Source: Aspidapion aeneum (lineage: Eukaryota; Arthropoda; Insecta; Coleoptera; Brentidae). Taken from it: 64,000 nucleotides of DNA. The translations under genes and the position numbers were made by a program. Each line of letters opens with the position of its first letter. The first letter of the stretch is position 1. Under the pieces are notes generated by a model. The model searched no databases, was not told the origin of the DNA, and saw only the letters and a list, made by a program, of their open reading frames with translations. The DNA is taken from assembly GCA_963576565.1 (NCBI GenBank), contig OY755038.1, positions 16,066,087 to 16,130,086 on the forward strand, given 5' to 3'. This document shows positions 20,080 to 30,789 of the stretch, piece by piece.

Positions 20080-21735
20080 CTTGCTCCTCGGCTGTGTGTC
20101 AACTTCAGTTCTGAGTACATCACACGCCATTTCGATGACGAGAGTTGAAGGCTCAAAAGGAAGTGGACGGCAGAGCGATTAAGCTGATTAACTAGAGCCC
20201 GCCATTGTTTCGCCACCTTCTTATTCTTATATTCTTAATGTCATCTTCGACATCGTCTATCCACCTTTAACGTGGACTCTCTCTTAAACTCGCGGCTACA
20301 GACTAAAATGCACTCTGGCTCCTTTGATTTCGAGGTTATGTTTTAATTGTTTTGTTTTTGTTTAAATAGCCTAGAAGCATGTAATAAATAAATTTCTTCG
20401 ATGGTGAAAGTGTTTGAAGTGAAGGACTTCAAACAATTTATCGATCCATCGAAGTAATTTATTTATTCCATGCTTCCAGGCTATTTAAACAAAAACAAAA
20501 CAATTAAAACATAACCTCGAAAGAGCCAGAGTGCATTTTAGTCTGTAGCCGGGAGTCTCTCTTAATCTCTCTCCTGCAGGTCACCACTTTATTATTTTTC
20601 TTGGTGTTTTTGTCGTATCCATTGTCTGTACCTGTTCCAACCAAGCTAGTCTTCTACTTTTGATAAATGTGTCGATGTTTGCTGTTCTAATTTATAATCT
20701 ATCCGTATGTTTGCACCAAAGGTTTTACGAAGAATTTTTCTTTTAAATATTTGTAAGTTGTGTCCAGGATTCTCACCCATATGTCTCTATAGGCCTAGTT
20801 AATATAGTATAGATTTTGTCGATTAAGAGATTCCGTTTGAATCTTTGATTTGAGCAGTTTCTAAAGAACTTAAAGACTTTCTTTCTAATGATTTATTATC
20901 TGATTTATTTCTTCTCTAATTGAAAGATTTTTGGTTTCTAATCTATCTATTTATGTATTTATCCATATTTAATTTTGTAAGTGTCCAGGTCTGAGATTCA
21001 TAGGTAAGTACAGGAAGGATTGATGCACTTTCGTTTTGAGGTACTGAGGATATTTTTTATTTTTTAATATGTACCTAGCTTAATTTACCGAATGCTGCCT
21101 AGGTCAATCTCACTCGTCTCTTGATTTCAGCTGTTCTTTTTTCAGTCTCATAACATTCCTCTACTTGTTCTATTTTTTATTGGTTTATTCTGATCGTGAT
21201 ATCTTCATCTGTCTTTGTTATGATTTTAGTGTAGTTCATACTCAACCCTAAATTATTAGCTGCTGTAACCAGTTTTTCCAGCATTTCTATCGGTTCTTCT
21301 TCCATATCTGGTATTATTAATATTATTATTATTATTAGCATATCTTATGTGGTTCAAATATTGTCCGTTTACGTAGATGCCTGTTTCTACCCAATCTAAA
21401 TTTTTAAAAATACCTTCTAGAGCCTGATTAAATAATAATTTAGGGGATATGGCGTCACCCTATCTCAGACCTCTTCTGATGCGGATTAGCTTGGGTCCTT
21501 CGTGGATTTTGATTGATGTTGTTGCTTCGCTATTTATATTGGCTATTTGGTCTCCGTATCTGTGATATATTCTGCTATTATTTAAAAAAGCTTTTAGTGC
21601 CCAGTGCTCAATACTGTCGAAGGCTTCTTCTAAGTCTACGAACATAATATATAGTGAAATGTTGTATTCGTTTCTAATACGAACACGAATATCATCCGTG
21701 TAGTCAGCTATCTGTGTTGATTTTGTGTCAATCAT
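20080..21735 (-). pseudogene. RTE-type reverse transcriptase, 3' part
   Basis: From the right, the minus-strand frame at 21460-21735 has 'LYIMFVDLEEAFDSIEHWAL', 'TSIKIHEGPKLIRIRRGLR' and, beyond a stop, 'NQALEGIFKNLDW'. It is the same family as the plus-strand copy at 50526-53232. The catalytic box is destroyed: 'HIRYA' at about 21338-21352 runs into an Asn stretch encoded by an (AAT)n expansion instead of Asp-Asp. The RTE C-terminal signature RWIDDVEDDIKNIRIRRWR is at about 20219-20275. A palindromic insert (20288-20558) splits the tail. Confidence 0.75.
20288..20558. mobile_element. Palindromic MITE inside the RTE tail
   Basis: Arms of about 130 bp are near-perfect reverse complements (cggctacagactaaaatgc to atttcttcgatgg, mirrored by ccatcgaagtaattt to cattttagtctgtagccg) around a spacer of about 35 bp. 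'tctctctta' occurs directly on both sides (about 20277 and 20555), a likely TSD. Confidence 0.7.
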
Positions 21736-21769
21736 CCTAACAGAAGGACCAGATTAAACAGTGATGAAG

Positions 21770-21985
21770 ATAAAAAATAGCTTTGAGAACTGGTTATTTT
21801 TTTGACTACAGCTTTAAAACCCTGAATAGAAGTGTTTATAAGCTTAATGTATTTTGAGGGGATTCCCAAAGTAGCTAAATCCTGCATCATTCTCTTCCTA
21901 GTTCCCTGTCAAAAGCCTGTTTAAAATCGACATAAATACTTCCACTTTTTTCTGCTGCTCTTGAGAGTATTTTTCGCAAATTGAC
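21770..21985 (-). pseudogene. Second reverse-transcriptase fragment, different family
   Basis: The minus strand reads SGSIYVDFKQAFD, then RMMQDLATLGIPSKYIKLI, then IQGFKAVVKK. The 'DFKQAFD' motif A and 'LGIPSKYIKLI' belong to a non-LTR RT unlike the adjacent RTE. Only about 70 codons remain, with frameshifts. Confidence 0.6.
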
Positions 21986-22014
21986 TCGTATTGGAGAGTA
22001 ATTGACAGTTGCTC

Positions 22015-22330
22015 TCCTGAAAAAACTTTTAAGTATTTATCAAAGCTAGTCTGGGATTGTAAAACGACTAGTAAAAAACAACAGAATCACACTGATGTGG
22101 ATACCAGGAAATCAGGGTATCGAAGGAAATGAAGCAGACAGCCTTGCCAAAAAGGTGCGACCACACCTTAATGCGGACCAGACCCTTTCTGTGGACTAAT
22201 GAAAAGCCACTGCATAAAAGAACTGAATAAATGGAAAATGAATTGGTTATCGGTTGGTGTCTTACTAAAAATAAACTCCGGTAACGACAATTATATTGGT
22301 TATAGTGTCAGGAATGTAAATTACTTACCA
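22015..22330 (+). pseudogene. R1/I-like non-LTR element, RNase H domain
   Basis: The frame reads 'RLVKNNRITLMWIPGNQGIE', then 'GNEADSLAKKV', the C-terminal part of an RNase H fold (usual form WVPGHxGxxGNExAD). It continues as PFCGLMKSHCIKELNKWKMN. One stop lies upstream (YQS-stop). The same element resumes at about 23150 and 24021 after insertions, in the order expected of its 3' end. Confidence 0.75.
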
Positions 22331-22445
22331 TTCGAAGGGCACACCCCCCCCCCTCAAATATATGGAGTGGGCCCCAACTCGTATATTTGTTTGTTTGTTT
22401 GTTTGTTTATTTCTGCTTTTGTTTAAAAAGTTTCAACTGTACGAA
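22331..22445. repeat. Fragment of the 25.9-26.9 kb element family
   Basis: 'gaagggcacacccccccc', 'atatggagtgggcc' and 'tatatttgtttgtttgttt...ctgcttttgtttaaaa' match 25915-26010. It marks an insertion into the R1-like element. 22446-23130 is unrecognised apart from a small exon-like ATG/donor at 22946-22963. Confidence 0.55.
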
Positions 22446-23149
22446 ACCAGCTTAGAAAAACGAAAAGCGCAAAACATGGTTTTGCAGAGATAAACAATTT
22501 GTTCCGCCTAACTCCAAAATCGTAAATATTTGGTTGCCACCTTCCACACAGCAGGTGGTTGATGCGAGAAAAACTACTGAAAAGTGAAGAGTGGGAGTTG
22601 TAATGGTTAAGCGTGGAGATACATAAAGTAGAAAAATGGAAAAACTGTGAGATTAGAAAGTGTTGTCTATAAAATATAATTTTATCTCTGTTTTTGTTTA
22701 GGTTTTCTTGTATAGCTTATTATCTAGAATGTAAGGTAAACTTTAGGATTATCAGCAACGCCACTTCCTCCAAGCTCTTTAAAGTGGGGATATTCGATTA
22801 CTTAAGTCCAACCTGCCGTTAATAAAAACCAAAACTTTGAAGAGACAAGTCGGTAGTCACATTCTAAGTTTTGTTGAATTTAAACAAAAACATCTAAACT
22901 AATTATCTGTAAAGAAACATAAGGTTTTTCCATTTGAAGAATATTATGCAGTTTGTTATTTTGGTAAGTTAAAGTATTTATTTTAATATTCTTATGTCAT
23001 AAGAAAAGTCTTGTAACAACTTGTAAATTGCAACAGAGTTTTATTTTGTATTCATTAAATATTGTAATGTTTTTAAAACTGTTTTATATTTACTTTATAT
23101 ATACAAGAGATGTACTACGATACCCTCGTTAAAGGGCTCGATTTAAAAC

Positions 23150-23328
23150 AGAATCGTACTCGACAGTAGTATAGCCATATTCGCAAAGAATTATAAACAA
23201 CTCCAAGAAATTATAAGAAACGACTTAAGAAAAGTGGTTGGACTACTTACCGGACACTGCCCAGTGAAATATCACCTGAAGGTTATAGCATAGAGGAATA
23301 TACAGTACAATAGATTCCTCTATGGTAA
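23150..23328 (+). pseudogene. R1/I-like element, segment after RNase H
   Basis: The frame reads 'RNDLRKVVGLLTGHCPVKYH' followed by LKVIA, the 'LTGHxxLxxHL' stretch that follows RNase H in R1/Jockey-type proteins. It breaks at 23329 where a TA-flanked element is inserted. Confidence 0.7.
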
Positions 23329-23330
23329 TA

Positions 23331-24020
23331 CCCAGGTAGCAAGGGGTCCTCAAATGACGTCTTTTTTTCGTCGAAAAGTGGTCATTTGGGTGACCAGCAG
23401 GTCATCTACCAAAAAATGTGGTCTTTAAAGCATCAATTATTTGACGTCTTTTCGTAGTGTAGTTTTTGACGTCTGAAAAACGTCATATATTGGTCACTAC
23501 CCACACTGCACACTTTGTCCAAGGGACATATACTCATACTTACATAGATGGTGCCTCAGTCAGTACTTGACCGGATTTATACGAAATGTGGGGGTACGTA
23601 TGTAAAATAAATTAAATAATAAATCAAGACATACTTCGAGGCTTCTTTCGTTTCAAGGTGGAGATGTGTAAGTCTAGGTTTAGGTCTATTTTGATCTGTC
23701 CCTTACAGAACTTCCAGGTCTAAGTCACAGAAGAGTCGCCTTCTGTGTCTAAGTTTCCTTCAGTGTTCTCAACTGCAGGGAATATTTCATATATTCAGGC
23801 GAGTATAAAAAAAGTCATAAATAGGTCTGTGTGTGTGTCTGATGTTCTGATTTGGTTCCAAATACGTCATATTGCTGACGTCTTTAAAACGTCTGAAAAA
23901 GACGTCATTTTGGGTGTGTCTTTAGGTCAAAAGGTCATTTACACGTCAGGTTAGAGACGTCAATGGTCTTTTAAAATGACCTGTTTTTGACGTTTAAAAA
24001 ACGTGACCTTGTTACCTGGG
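23331..24020. mobile_element. TA-flanked element rich in GACGT motifs (690 bp)
   Basis: The ends are CCCAGGTAGCAAGG and CCTTGTTACCTGGG (13 of 14 inverted matches), with TA at 23329-23330 and 24021-24022. The R1-like reading frame stops on one side and continues on the other, which fixes the boundaries. About ten GACGT/ACGTC cores, several as TGACGTC, are spread through both arms. No transposase frame was seen. Confidence 0.85.
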
Positions 24021-24125
24021 TAGGTAAAGCCATCGTGGAGAACTGCAGATTCTGCATCAGTGCATCAGAGAAACTTAAACATCTATTCTCCAAAATCTGT
24101 CCATTTTCGAGAAATAGTCGCAATA
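24021..24125 (+). pseudogene. R1/I-like element, terminal Cys-rich segment
   Basis: The frame reads GKAIVENCRFCISASEKLKH, then LFSKICP. 'CRFC...H....C' is the Cys/His knuckle at the C-terminus of R1/I/Jockey-like polyproteins. It follows directly from the 23150 segment when the 690-bp insert is removed. Confidence 0.65.
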
Positions 24126-24129
24126 CCAT

Positions 24130-24595
24130 TGCGAATGACAATTAGAAAACGGAACAGCTATAAGTTCCTAATAATTTTATAATATACTGCTTTTCCGTAA
24201 ACTAGACAAAATCCTATGTTTTCGTTTGTTTTTGTGCACCTAAACCAATACATTTTAATTAAATTCAGAGCTTCGAAAATACAAAATTAAAATGGGCACC
24301 TGCATATTATACCTACACAGATATCTACTCCACCCATATTGATTTTATTGGGGTTTTACAAAAAATAAAATAAATATAAAAATATGTAATCATAACAAAA
24401 ACATTTCATGTTAAAAGAAGCCAAGTATGCGAAAATGGTATTCCCTGAAAACAATTGAAAGAAAAGTATAGCCAAATTCTCCGATAAAAATTTTAAAATA
24501 AAAGGTTCTTATGCTTACTAGTTTGGAAATGATTTTTTAAACTTTGCTATTACAATAACCATATGGGTATTTCAAGAAGGCTAAGAATTAATAAA
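24130..24595. other. No gene recognised
   Basis: AT-rich DNA with no frames, repeats or element ends that I could support. Confidence 0.5.
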
Positions 24596-24599
24596 AAAA

Positions 24600-24870
24600 C
24601 AACATTTGGTTAAATAAGAAAAAGGTGGCGCTACTCCAAGTCCAATCAAATTCTGTATCGAAATTAAAAATAGCTGCAGCGGTTTTTAAAATTTCGAGCA
24701 AAAACTAAAAAGTCTGTTTTCAGAAAAATTAAAACACAGTCGCAATCTTCTAAACAGATTTTATAAAATTTATCGCTGCCTTTTTGGATGACCTATTTTT
24801 AAATGATGGAAAATTCGAATTTGTTATAAAAAAGTTTATTAGTAATTGTTTCAAATAAAATAATTGGCAG
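24600..24870 (+). repeat. Diverged arm of the long-TIR mariner family
   Basis: 'tttttaaaatttcgagcaaaaactaaaaa' matches 'tttttaaaatattgagcaaaaactaaaaa' at about 13135, and alignment continues to 'gatggaaaattcgaatttgtt' (compare about 13388). No second arm or transposase was seen. 24871-25900 has nothing recognised except short X-like words near 25370. Confidence 0.6.
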
Positions 24871-25904
24871 TTAACTTAGTTAACTTGTCTTAAAATGTTC
24901 GGTTCGGTTAGTAAGGGTTAGGCCAATGGTCAATAATAGCGGAGTAGTACTTTGTGCGGAAAAAATTCTGCACACGGATGAGATTTAATGTTTCTGAAGA
25001 TGCAAATCATGTAAAATCAATTATTTTCATATGTGGTCGTAGGAAATTTTTGTTATACAATTAAGCACTGTACGAGAGAAAAAAGCATACATAAAAAAGT
25101 TTAACTTCTGGGCAGAAACAACTTTAAAATATGCGCAAATATGCACACTTTTATTATATTTGAAATTCCAGTCAAACTGCTACTGATAGCAAAAATATGG
25201 TTTCACAAAGCTTTAATGGTGGGACAAATGGGTTTAAACAAAATAAATAAAACCTAAGTGTAGTTTTTTAAGGGTTTCAAATGATAAACATAGGTATATA
25301 AACTTTTACCGACTCGCCGTTATATTATGAGTTTTCCCCAAATATAAATGTATACTAAAAGCTTTTAGTTTCTAAGATATCTACAAAAACTAATTTATCC
25401 ATATACATTTAGCCTCGTTTTTCTCAGCCTTAGCGAAAAATTATAACATAAAAATCTGGAAATTGCATATTAATATGCAACCGAACCGAACCACCCTTCT
25501 AAACGCTTTTGTCACATTTAATTTTAGTTAAACACTATTTTTTCCAAAATTTTACAAAAATTACTTTAATATCAGTTGAGCTAGAGTTTTAAATAAAATT
25601 AAAAAAAGTCTGCGCATTTGCGTCTATTTTAAAACCATTTCTAAAATAATTTGGTTTGTATTTACTACAAAGACTGACCAAAATCATCTTCATTTTAAGC
25701 TTGATCTCAAATCATTATCTAAACTGGACAAATTTGTTTTTTGCTCGGTTTTGAAGCAGCATGGAAAAACCCCCTGCATTTTATTGGAGTTAATATCGGA
25801 AAAAGGGTGTGTTTTTAATTTGACAGAGATACGTGATGTTTTCCCATCGGTTTTCCGATTTCCACAGAGGTTTTATTGAGGGTTTTATTACAGTGTTAAA
25901 TCCA

Positions 25905-26870
25905 TAGGCGTGCATACCGAAGGGCATACGCCCCCCCAAATATACGGAGTGGGCCTCACCTTGTATATTTGTTTGTTTGTTAATTTCTGCTTTTGTTTAA
26001 AATCTTGCAACAGCTTTTAAACCACTTTCGAATATGCTACAGATTTTACAGGACAATTTATTATTGTTTTTTCACAAGTTAGTATGTCTAAGGTTACTGA
26101 TTATGATTTTTGGCTTAAACTTAAAAAGAATTATAACGGAATGTTCAAAATGACGGACTTTGGGGTGCGTAAGGTCACTGATTTTGTAATTAGAATTAAA
26201 TAAAAAAAATAAATTGGCGTAAATAATAAAATTAATAATAATAATACATATCGGTTCATAAATTAAAAAGCCCGCCATTTTGAATTTTCTGAAGGTTATT
26301 TTAAAAATCATATTTAGTGACAATAAACACCTACTTAGTAATTTAGTAGAAATCGTTTCATTTTGGATCCGCAATAATTATTTATTTTTAAGTTTAAAAA
26401 TTAATACATATCTATCGGTACATAAATTGCAAAGTCAGCCAGTTTGATTTTAATAAAACTTTAAATCAAAAATCATAATTATCGAACTTACACACTAAAG
26501 TTCTAAATTAAGAAGAAATAAATAGAAAAATTCCCTTATTTTGGATCCGCCATTTTAAATGTTTTTGTGATAAAAGATAAGAAATTGCATTCACTGGAAC
26601 TCTATACATCTGTCAAATGTCAAATATAAAATCTGTAACTCACTGAACTATAGTTTAAAAAATATTCGCAAGATTTTAAACAAAAGCATAAATAAACAAA
26701 TATACTCAGTCAGTCAGTCAAGCTAAGTATAACCGTTTAATAAACAAAAATACAAACTAAAATTACGGCGGCGGCGAGTTGTCTCAATGGCAAGTTTCGA
26801 TTTGAGGGGGGGGGGAAATTTCTCATTTTCCCCCTCCTGTAGATCCGTACCTGATTAAAATCGGGGTTAT
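25905..26870. mobile_element. Inverted-repeat element with internal diverged tandem repeats
   Basis: Near the left end 'tatatttgtttgtttg' and 'tgcttttgtttaaaatcttgc' pair with 'gcaagattttaaacaaaagca' and 'aacaaatata' at 26660-26705. The ends carry G/C runs; the right reads 'tgtagatccgtacctg', a common hAT-like terminus. Inside, a unit of about 165 bp ('acatatcggttcataaatt...cgccattttgaattt...attttggatccgc') occurs twice or more between 26240 and 26570. No transposase was found. Confidence 0.5.
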
Positions 26871-26959
26871 TTATAATGAAAAAAAATGCTCTGCCAATAT
26901 ATGGGCACCTAAGCTCACAATAGTTATAGAGTACGTGGGAGCTAATATAACTAAAAACT

Positions 26960-27187
26960 GAAATATATTTTATTCAACTCAAGACTCAATTACCTTTCGT
27001 TTGATACCACACAAGCCATGTTTTGACTTAAACTCTAATTTTTGAAATCTACCCCTAACCTTTTTTATAAACCAAAATTTATTTTGTTTAACTCCAGACT
27101 CAATTGCCTTTCGTTTGATATCACAGACGCCATATTTTCACATAAACTCTAAATTTTGAAATCTACTCTTTTATTTGGCTTGTGTTC
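26960..27187. repeat. Two diverged tandem copies of a 114-bp unit
   Basis: 'agactcaattacctttcg' at 26982 recurs as 'agactcaattgcctttcg' at 27096, with the surrounding text (tttgataccacacaagccat / tttgatatcacagacgccat) also repeated. Confidence 0.75.
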
Positions 27188-27229
27188 GGTGGATTTTGTT
27201 CATTTTTAAATAAAACCATCTCGACCCAA

Positions 27230-27330
27230 GACCCAACCTAGGTACCAAATTTCATTAAAATCGGGCAAGCGGTTTTTGAGTTATGCGCGTTGGACGTTAG
27301 ACAGACATACAGACAGACAGACAGACAGAC
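27230..27330 (-). repeat. GACA microsatellite with 'ataactcaaaaaccgc' flank
   Basis: On the minus strand (GTCT)n precedes 'aacgcgcataactcaaaaaccgcttgcccgatt', the same order of motifs as in X repeats but a different family member. Confidence 0.5.
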
Positions 27331-27429
27331 GGCGCAACAAAAAAGTTCCAAATCATCTGAAACGCAAAGATATATAAAACATTTTAAAATCGGAGCAACT
27401 TTTTTTTTCGAAAAAATTAGGATCACCAT

Positions 27430-27465
27430 AGCTCACACTACTATAGTACAGTAGTAGTGTGAGCT
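27430..27465. repeat. 14-bp-stem perfect hairpin
   Basis: AGCTCACACTACTA and its exact complement surround an 8-nt loop. No flanking direct repeat was seen. Confidence 0.75.
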
Positions 27466-27587
27466 AAAATCCGGTTCTTCATAAACCGCAAGCCAAATGC
27501 TTTCTAATATTTGCAATGTTCTGACATATGATTAAGGTGTAAGATCGCCTTCAATAAGAAACGCCTAATTGCACTTATCCTTGGTAT

Positions 27588-27640
27588 GGGCGTACGCAGC
27601 GAGGGGCAGGGAGGGGCATTTTTCCCCCTAAGTATTAAAA
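27588..27640. repeat. Probable hAT-MITE terminus
   Basis: 'tgggcgtacgcagcgagggg' followed by G-rich DNA resembles common insect hAT-MITE ends. The partner end was not located. Confidence 0.35.
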
Positions 27641-27717
27641 ATAATTTAATAGATTCCTTCTTTTCAAACAAAACAATCAATCAATCAATCAATCAAGTTA
27701 GAACTTTAAACTAATTC

Positions 27718-27801
27718 CTACCTTTACCTAAAGTCCCTGTATGTTGAAATATTTGGATATATTATTTAAATATGTCAACATACAGGGACTCTACCTTTAC
27801 C
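27718..27801. repeat. Hairpin of about 60 bp flanked by 11-bp direct repeats
   Basis: AGTCCCTGTATGTTG at 27732 pairs with CAACATACAGGGACT ending at 27790. The stem extends into AT-rich DNA with one bulge. CTACCTTTACC is directly repeated at 27718-27728 and 27791-27801. Confidence 0.8.
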
Positions 27802-27874
27802 AACCACATAATATTATACAATTCCTAACTATATTTTACTTTCTATACCTAACCTATATATATCTTGCAATCTA

Positions 27875-28451
27875 CCACCAGTATTTACTAAAGGGTGCTA
27901 AGTGCTAAGTCCTACAATCCTAGGTTTAAATAAAAGTCTACATTTTGGTTGAAGGTTTAACTAATTTTTCCCGTAAATGCAATAGTTTTTAATATTTATA
28001 TAAATTGTTCATAAATACCTTGCGATATGGGTCATCTTTTTTTGTTGTTACAAAGACATTATTTCCACACAAAGGTTATAAATAAATAAAAATAATCAAA
28101 TATTGTTTTTCGAACTTTAAACCACCCCTCAGGGGTGGTACTACAATTTGAGACTATTTTTAACGGGAATCCTACGACTGCACGGACTAAGTTTCCAAAA
28201 AATGACAGTTGGTTACAAAATTTTTATGTGGTTTTTCTTTATTTCTAAAGTTAATTTGAATTTATATGAGATGAACCTCACTGAGAAATGCTTACTATCA
28301 TATTGCACATTAGGGTGAACCAAATCTTTGCAGTTATTTGAGCTGTGAGTATTAAAAAAATACACTTAAACCGGTCGGTATCAAGTCTATAGACTTGATA
28401 CTTAAACCCGGTCTACAATGCTAAGTCTTAAGGTCTTAGTAAATACTGGTG
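27875..28451 (+). mobile_element. TA-flanked MITE family 'V', copy 1
   Basis: The ends share CACCAGTATTTACTAA and an inner 'CTTAGCATTGTAG'-type word in inverted order, with TA outside (27873-27874 and 28452-28453). The interior matches 31077-31922 in opposite orientation: 'cttgcgatatgggtcatc', 'cgaactttaaaccaccc', 'attgcacattagggtgaacc'. Non-coding. Confidence 0.8.
28378..28401. repeat. 24-bp perfect palindrome, present only in MITE V copy 1
   Basis: GTATCAAGTCTA / TAGACTTGATAC is perfect. The corresponding site in copy 2 (near 31113-31135) lacks the second half. Confidence 0.85.
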
Positions 28452-28467
28452 TAAAAGTTTAGATTTT

Positions 28468-29120
28468 TTGCAACGTGGAAATCACATTAAAAGAGTATCA
28501 GATCAAATTAGACATGGTCGTGAATCTACAGAAGAAGTGATGAACACTATCTTAGCTGAAGTCAGCACACATGCCGAAAGCCTTGGAATAGATTTAAAGG
28601 TGCCAAGGATAGCAGTTGGGCGACATCAAAATTCTATGAATGTTCCAGCAGATAACCCGCCAGAGTACTGGAAAAGATCATAATACCTTATTTATGTCTT
28701 TGAAGCATTATTTTTCAATGAAAACCTACTAGCTTTCAAACTATTGGCACTACATCCATTTGTTATGCTGGGCTTGCCATTAAGTGTAAATGGAACTGTA
28801 TCATTTCGATCATGACTATGAGCCTGAATTATGTTACAACTTGTAAAAAGACAAAAAAATATAATAAAAAGGAGTTAGAAAGTTTGGAAGTACCAGAAAC
28901 TGCAGAAACAAGCTAACAAGTACCATAGAACGATCTTTTAGCACTCTACGCAGAGTAAAAACTTGGTTAAGATCCACAATGACAGAGGATAGGCTTGTGC
29001 ATGCTGAGTATACACCGGAAATTAGTTGTAGAAAAAACAAGCAAGTAGAAGAAGAAGTTTTAATCAGATTTGATAAAGATCCTAAACGTTTTGTTTTACT
29101 CTTACAGACAACAGGCAAAA
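28468..29120 (+). pseudogene. hAT transposase (ZMYM1-like), C-terminal region
   Basis: The first frame (28468-28683) ends 'LKVPRIAVGRHQNSMNVPAD' then NPPEYWKRS, the 'PR...RQ..R.N..A..peeYwkrs' stretch of ZMYM1-type hAT proteins. After broken sequence, 28919-29110 reads STIERSFSTLRRVKTWLRST, then MTEDRLVHAEYTPEI. This is the hAT dimerisation domain, whose usual 'ERSFSTLRRVKTWLRSTM.edRL' is almost intact. A later stretch, VEEEVLIRFDKDPKR, is also typical. The DDE core and zinc-finger N-terminus are absent, and it sits directly beside MITE V copy 1. Confidence 0.8.
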
Positions 29121-29339
29121 AATCGTATTTTTGCATAAAAACGTTCCAAGTGCCATCGAACGTATCTTTAAACCAAGCTAAGTGCCATGCTCACCTCGTA
29201 TAGTATTGGCAAGGTGGGGAAAGCTACAAATCACATGCCCTATTTCGGTACAAGCAAGCTAAGTTCCTTAATTATTTCTATTTCCTAATTTTGACACTTA
29301 GCCTTTTTGTACCTGACACCCTACAAATGATGTCTATGT

Positions 29340-29670
29340 ATGTTCGTTTTTGTTTTTTTACCTCCCTAGCCCGCACCGCAATGGTTAGAAAAGGTATTGT
29401 TTTCGACGAAAAATTTGTTTTTGAGATAACGCCGAAAATGTGTTATTTGGGTGTATTTTGACCTATCCTATCAATATCGTCGTGACGTCTGTCTGTGTGT
29501 GTGTATGTGTATTTTTTTTTCTGTCCGTAACACGATAACTCCTAAACCGCTAAATTGAGATTTCCGAGATATTTACAAAAAAGTGTTTTCAAGGCTGATT
29601 ATCATAGCTAGCACTTGTGCTAATAGGCTAGCTAGAAAGGTATCAGATCCGTCATGGATCCATTTATTTT
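29340..29670 (+). repeat. Repeat family 'X', copy 2
   Basis: It shares 'gagataacgccgaaaatgtg', 'gtgtattttgacctat', 'cgtaacacgataactcctaa' and the terminal 'aaaggtatcagatccgtc' with the copy at 780-1019/5090-5440. The middle block around 'gattttcatgaaaaat' is missing. Confidence 0.75.
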
Positions 29671-30789
29671 TTTTTATTTTAATAAATACCTATTTTATTT
29701 CTAATTTTTTGCATTGAACAAATTTGGAGTTTTACCCAAAGTTTTATTTAAACGTGTTCCAAATTGTACCAGCCAGTCGAAAGTTCACATGCTTTTTAAA
29801 ATATGTAAAATTCAATAAAAATATTTAATACAGTCATATTACATTTTTTGTAATCCAATTATTTCGTTTTTTGCAATGCAATATAGACAAAATGTTTTTT
29901 GATGCAGCAACGTTTTTAATGTAGAATAGCAATGCTACATGCTTAAACTCTGCCAAAAAAAACAACTTTAAAACACTTGAAAGGTAATAATTTTTTTTTG
30001 ATTTTGTGATACAGTGAAACCTTTCCTTGCGGACAACCCTATTAAGCTGACACTCTCTTTAAGGTGGCAAATTTGTTGGAAACAAGCTTTTGCGAATTTC
30101 TTTACATGTAAATTTCACTACTATAACCGGGGTAAAAAATCCCAAAATGCTCGGGACGAAACGCTGCAGGACATGGTCATAAATATTATGTAGTATGTTG
30201 GCAACAACGGACTCTGCAGCCGGGGAATTACTTCTTTTCATTTTAATGCGGAGACTAAATACTTCTGTCGTATTTACAACATATTTTATTCGGCGGGACT
30301 GCTATTTTTTATTTTTATTGTTCAGTTGGGTAGTAATAAATCTCTTTGAAATGGCCCCTAGTAAAAAACTTCCTAACCTGATTTTTTAACGATTTTTTAT
30401 TTATAAGTGTTGTTTAGTTTTCCGTTTGTGTTGTCCTGTTTTATTATAAGTAATACAACCATGTACGTTTAATAATAAATATAACTATATAAAAATTAGA
30501 AAGCAAATTATCGCATTAATATTCCCTGCATTTTTTTCAACTATTTTTAAAAACTATGCATTTCTCAAAAGTGTCTTTAGCATTTCTAGAGTCAAGGAAG
30601 TTAAAACAGATTTCCTCTCATGTTAATTTTTTTAGTTAAAGTATTTTTCCTACTTCTCTGCAATGTCCAGTTAATATTTTTGAAATTAGAAAGTAGATTT
30701 TCCCAAAATTTTATTCGGTTTTTACAACTTTCTTAAAAACTATTTATTCCCGTATTATTTCCTTAACATATTTGAAATTAAAAGGCCTT
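29671..30789. other. No gene; weak diverged repeats
   Basis: 'acagtgaaacctttccttgc' at 30011 resembles pogo/Tigger-type termini, but no partner was found. At 30530-30780 'tttttaaaaactatgcattt' and 'cttaaaaactatttattccc' words suggest decayed tandem repeats; similar words recur at 32220-32340. Confidence 0.35.
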
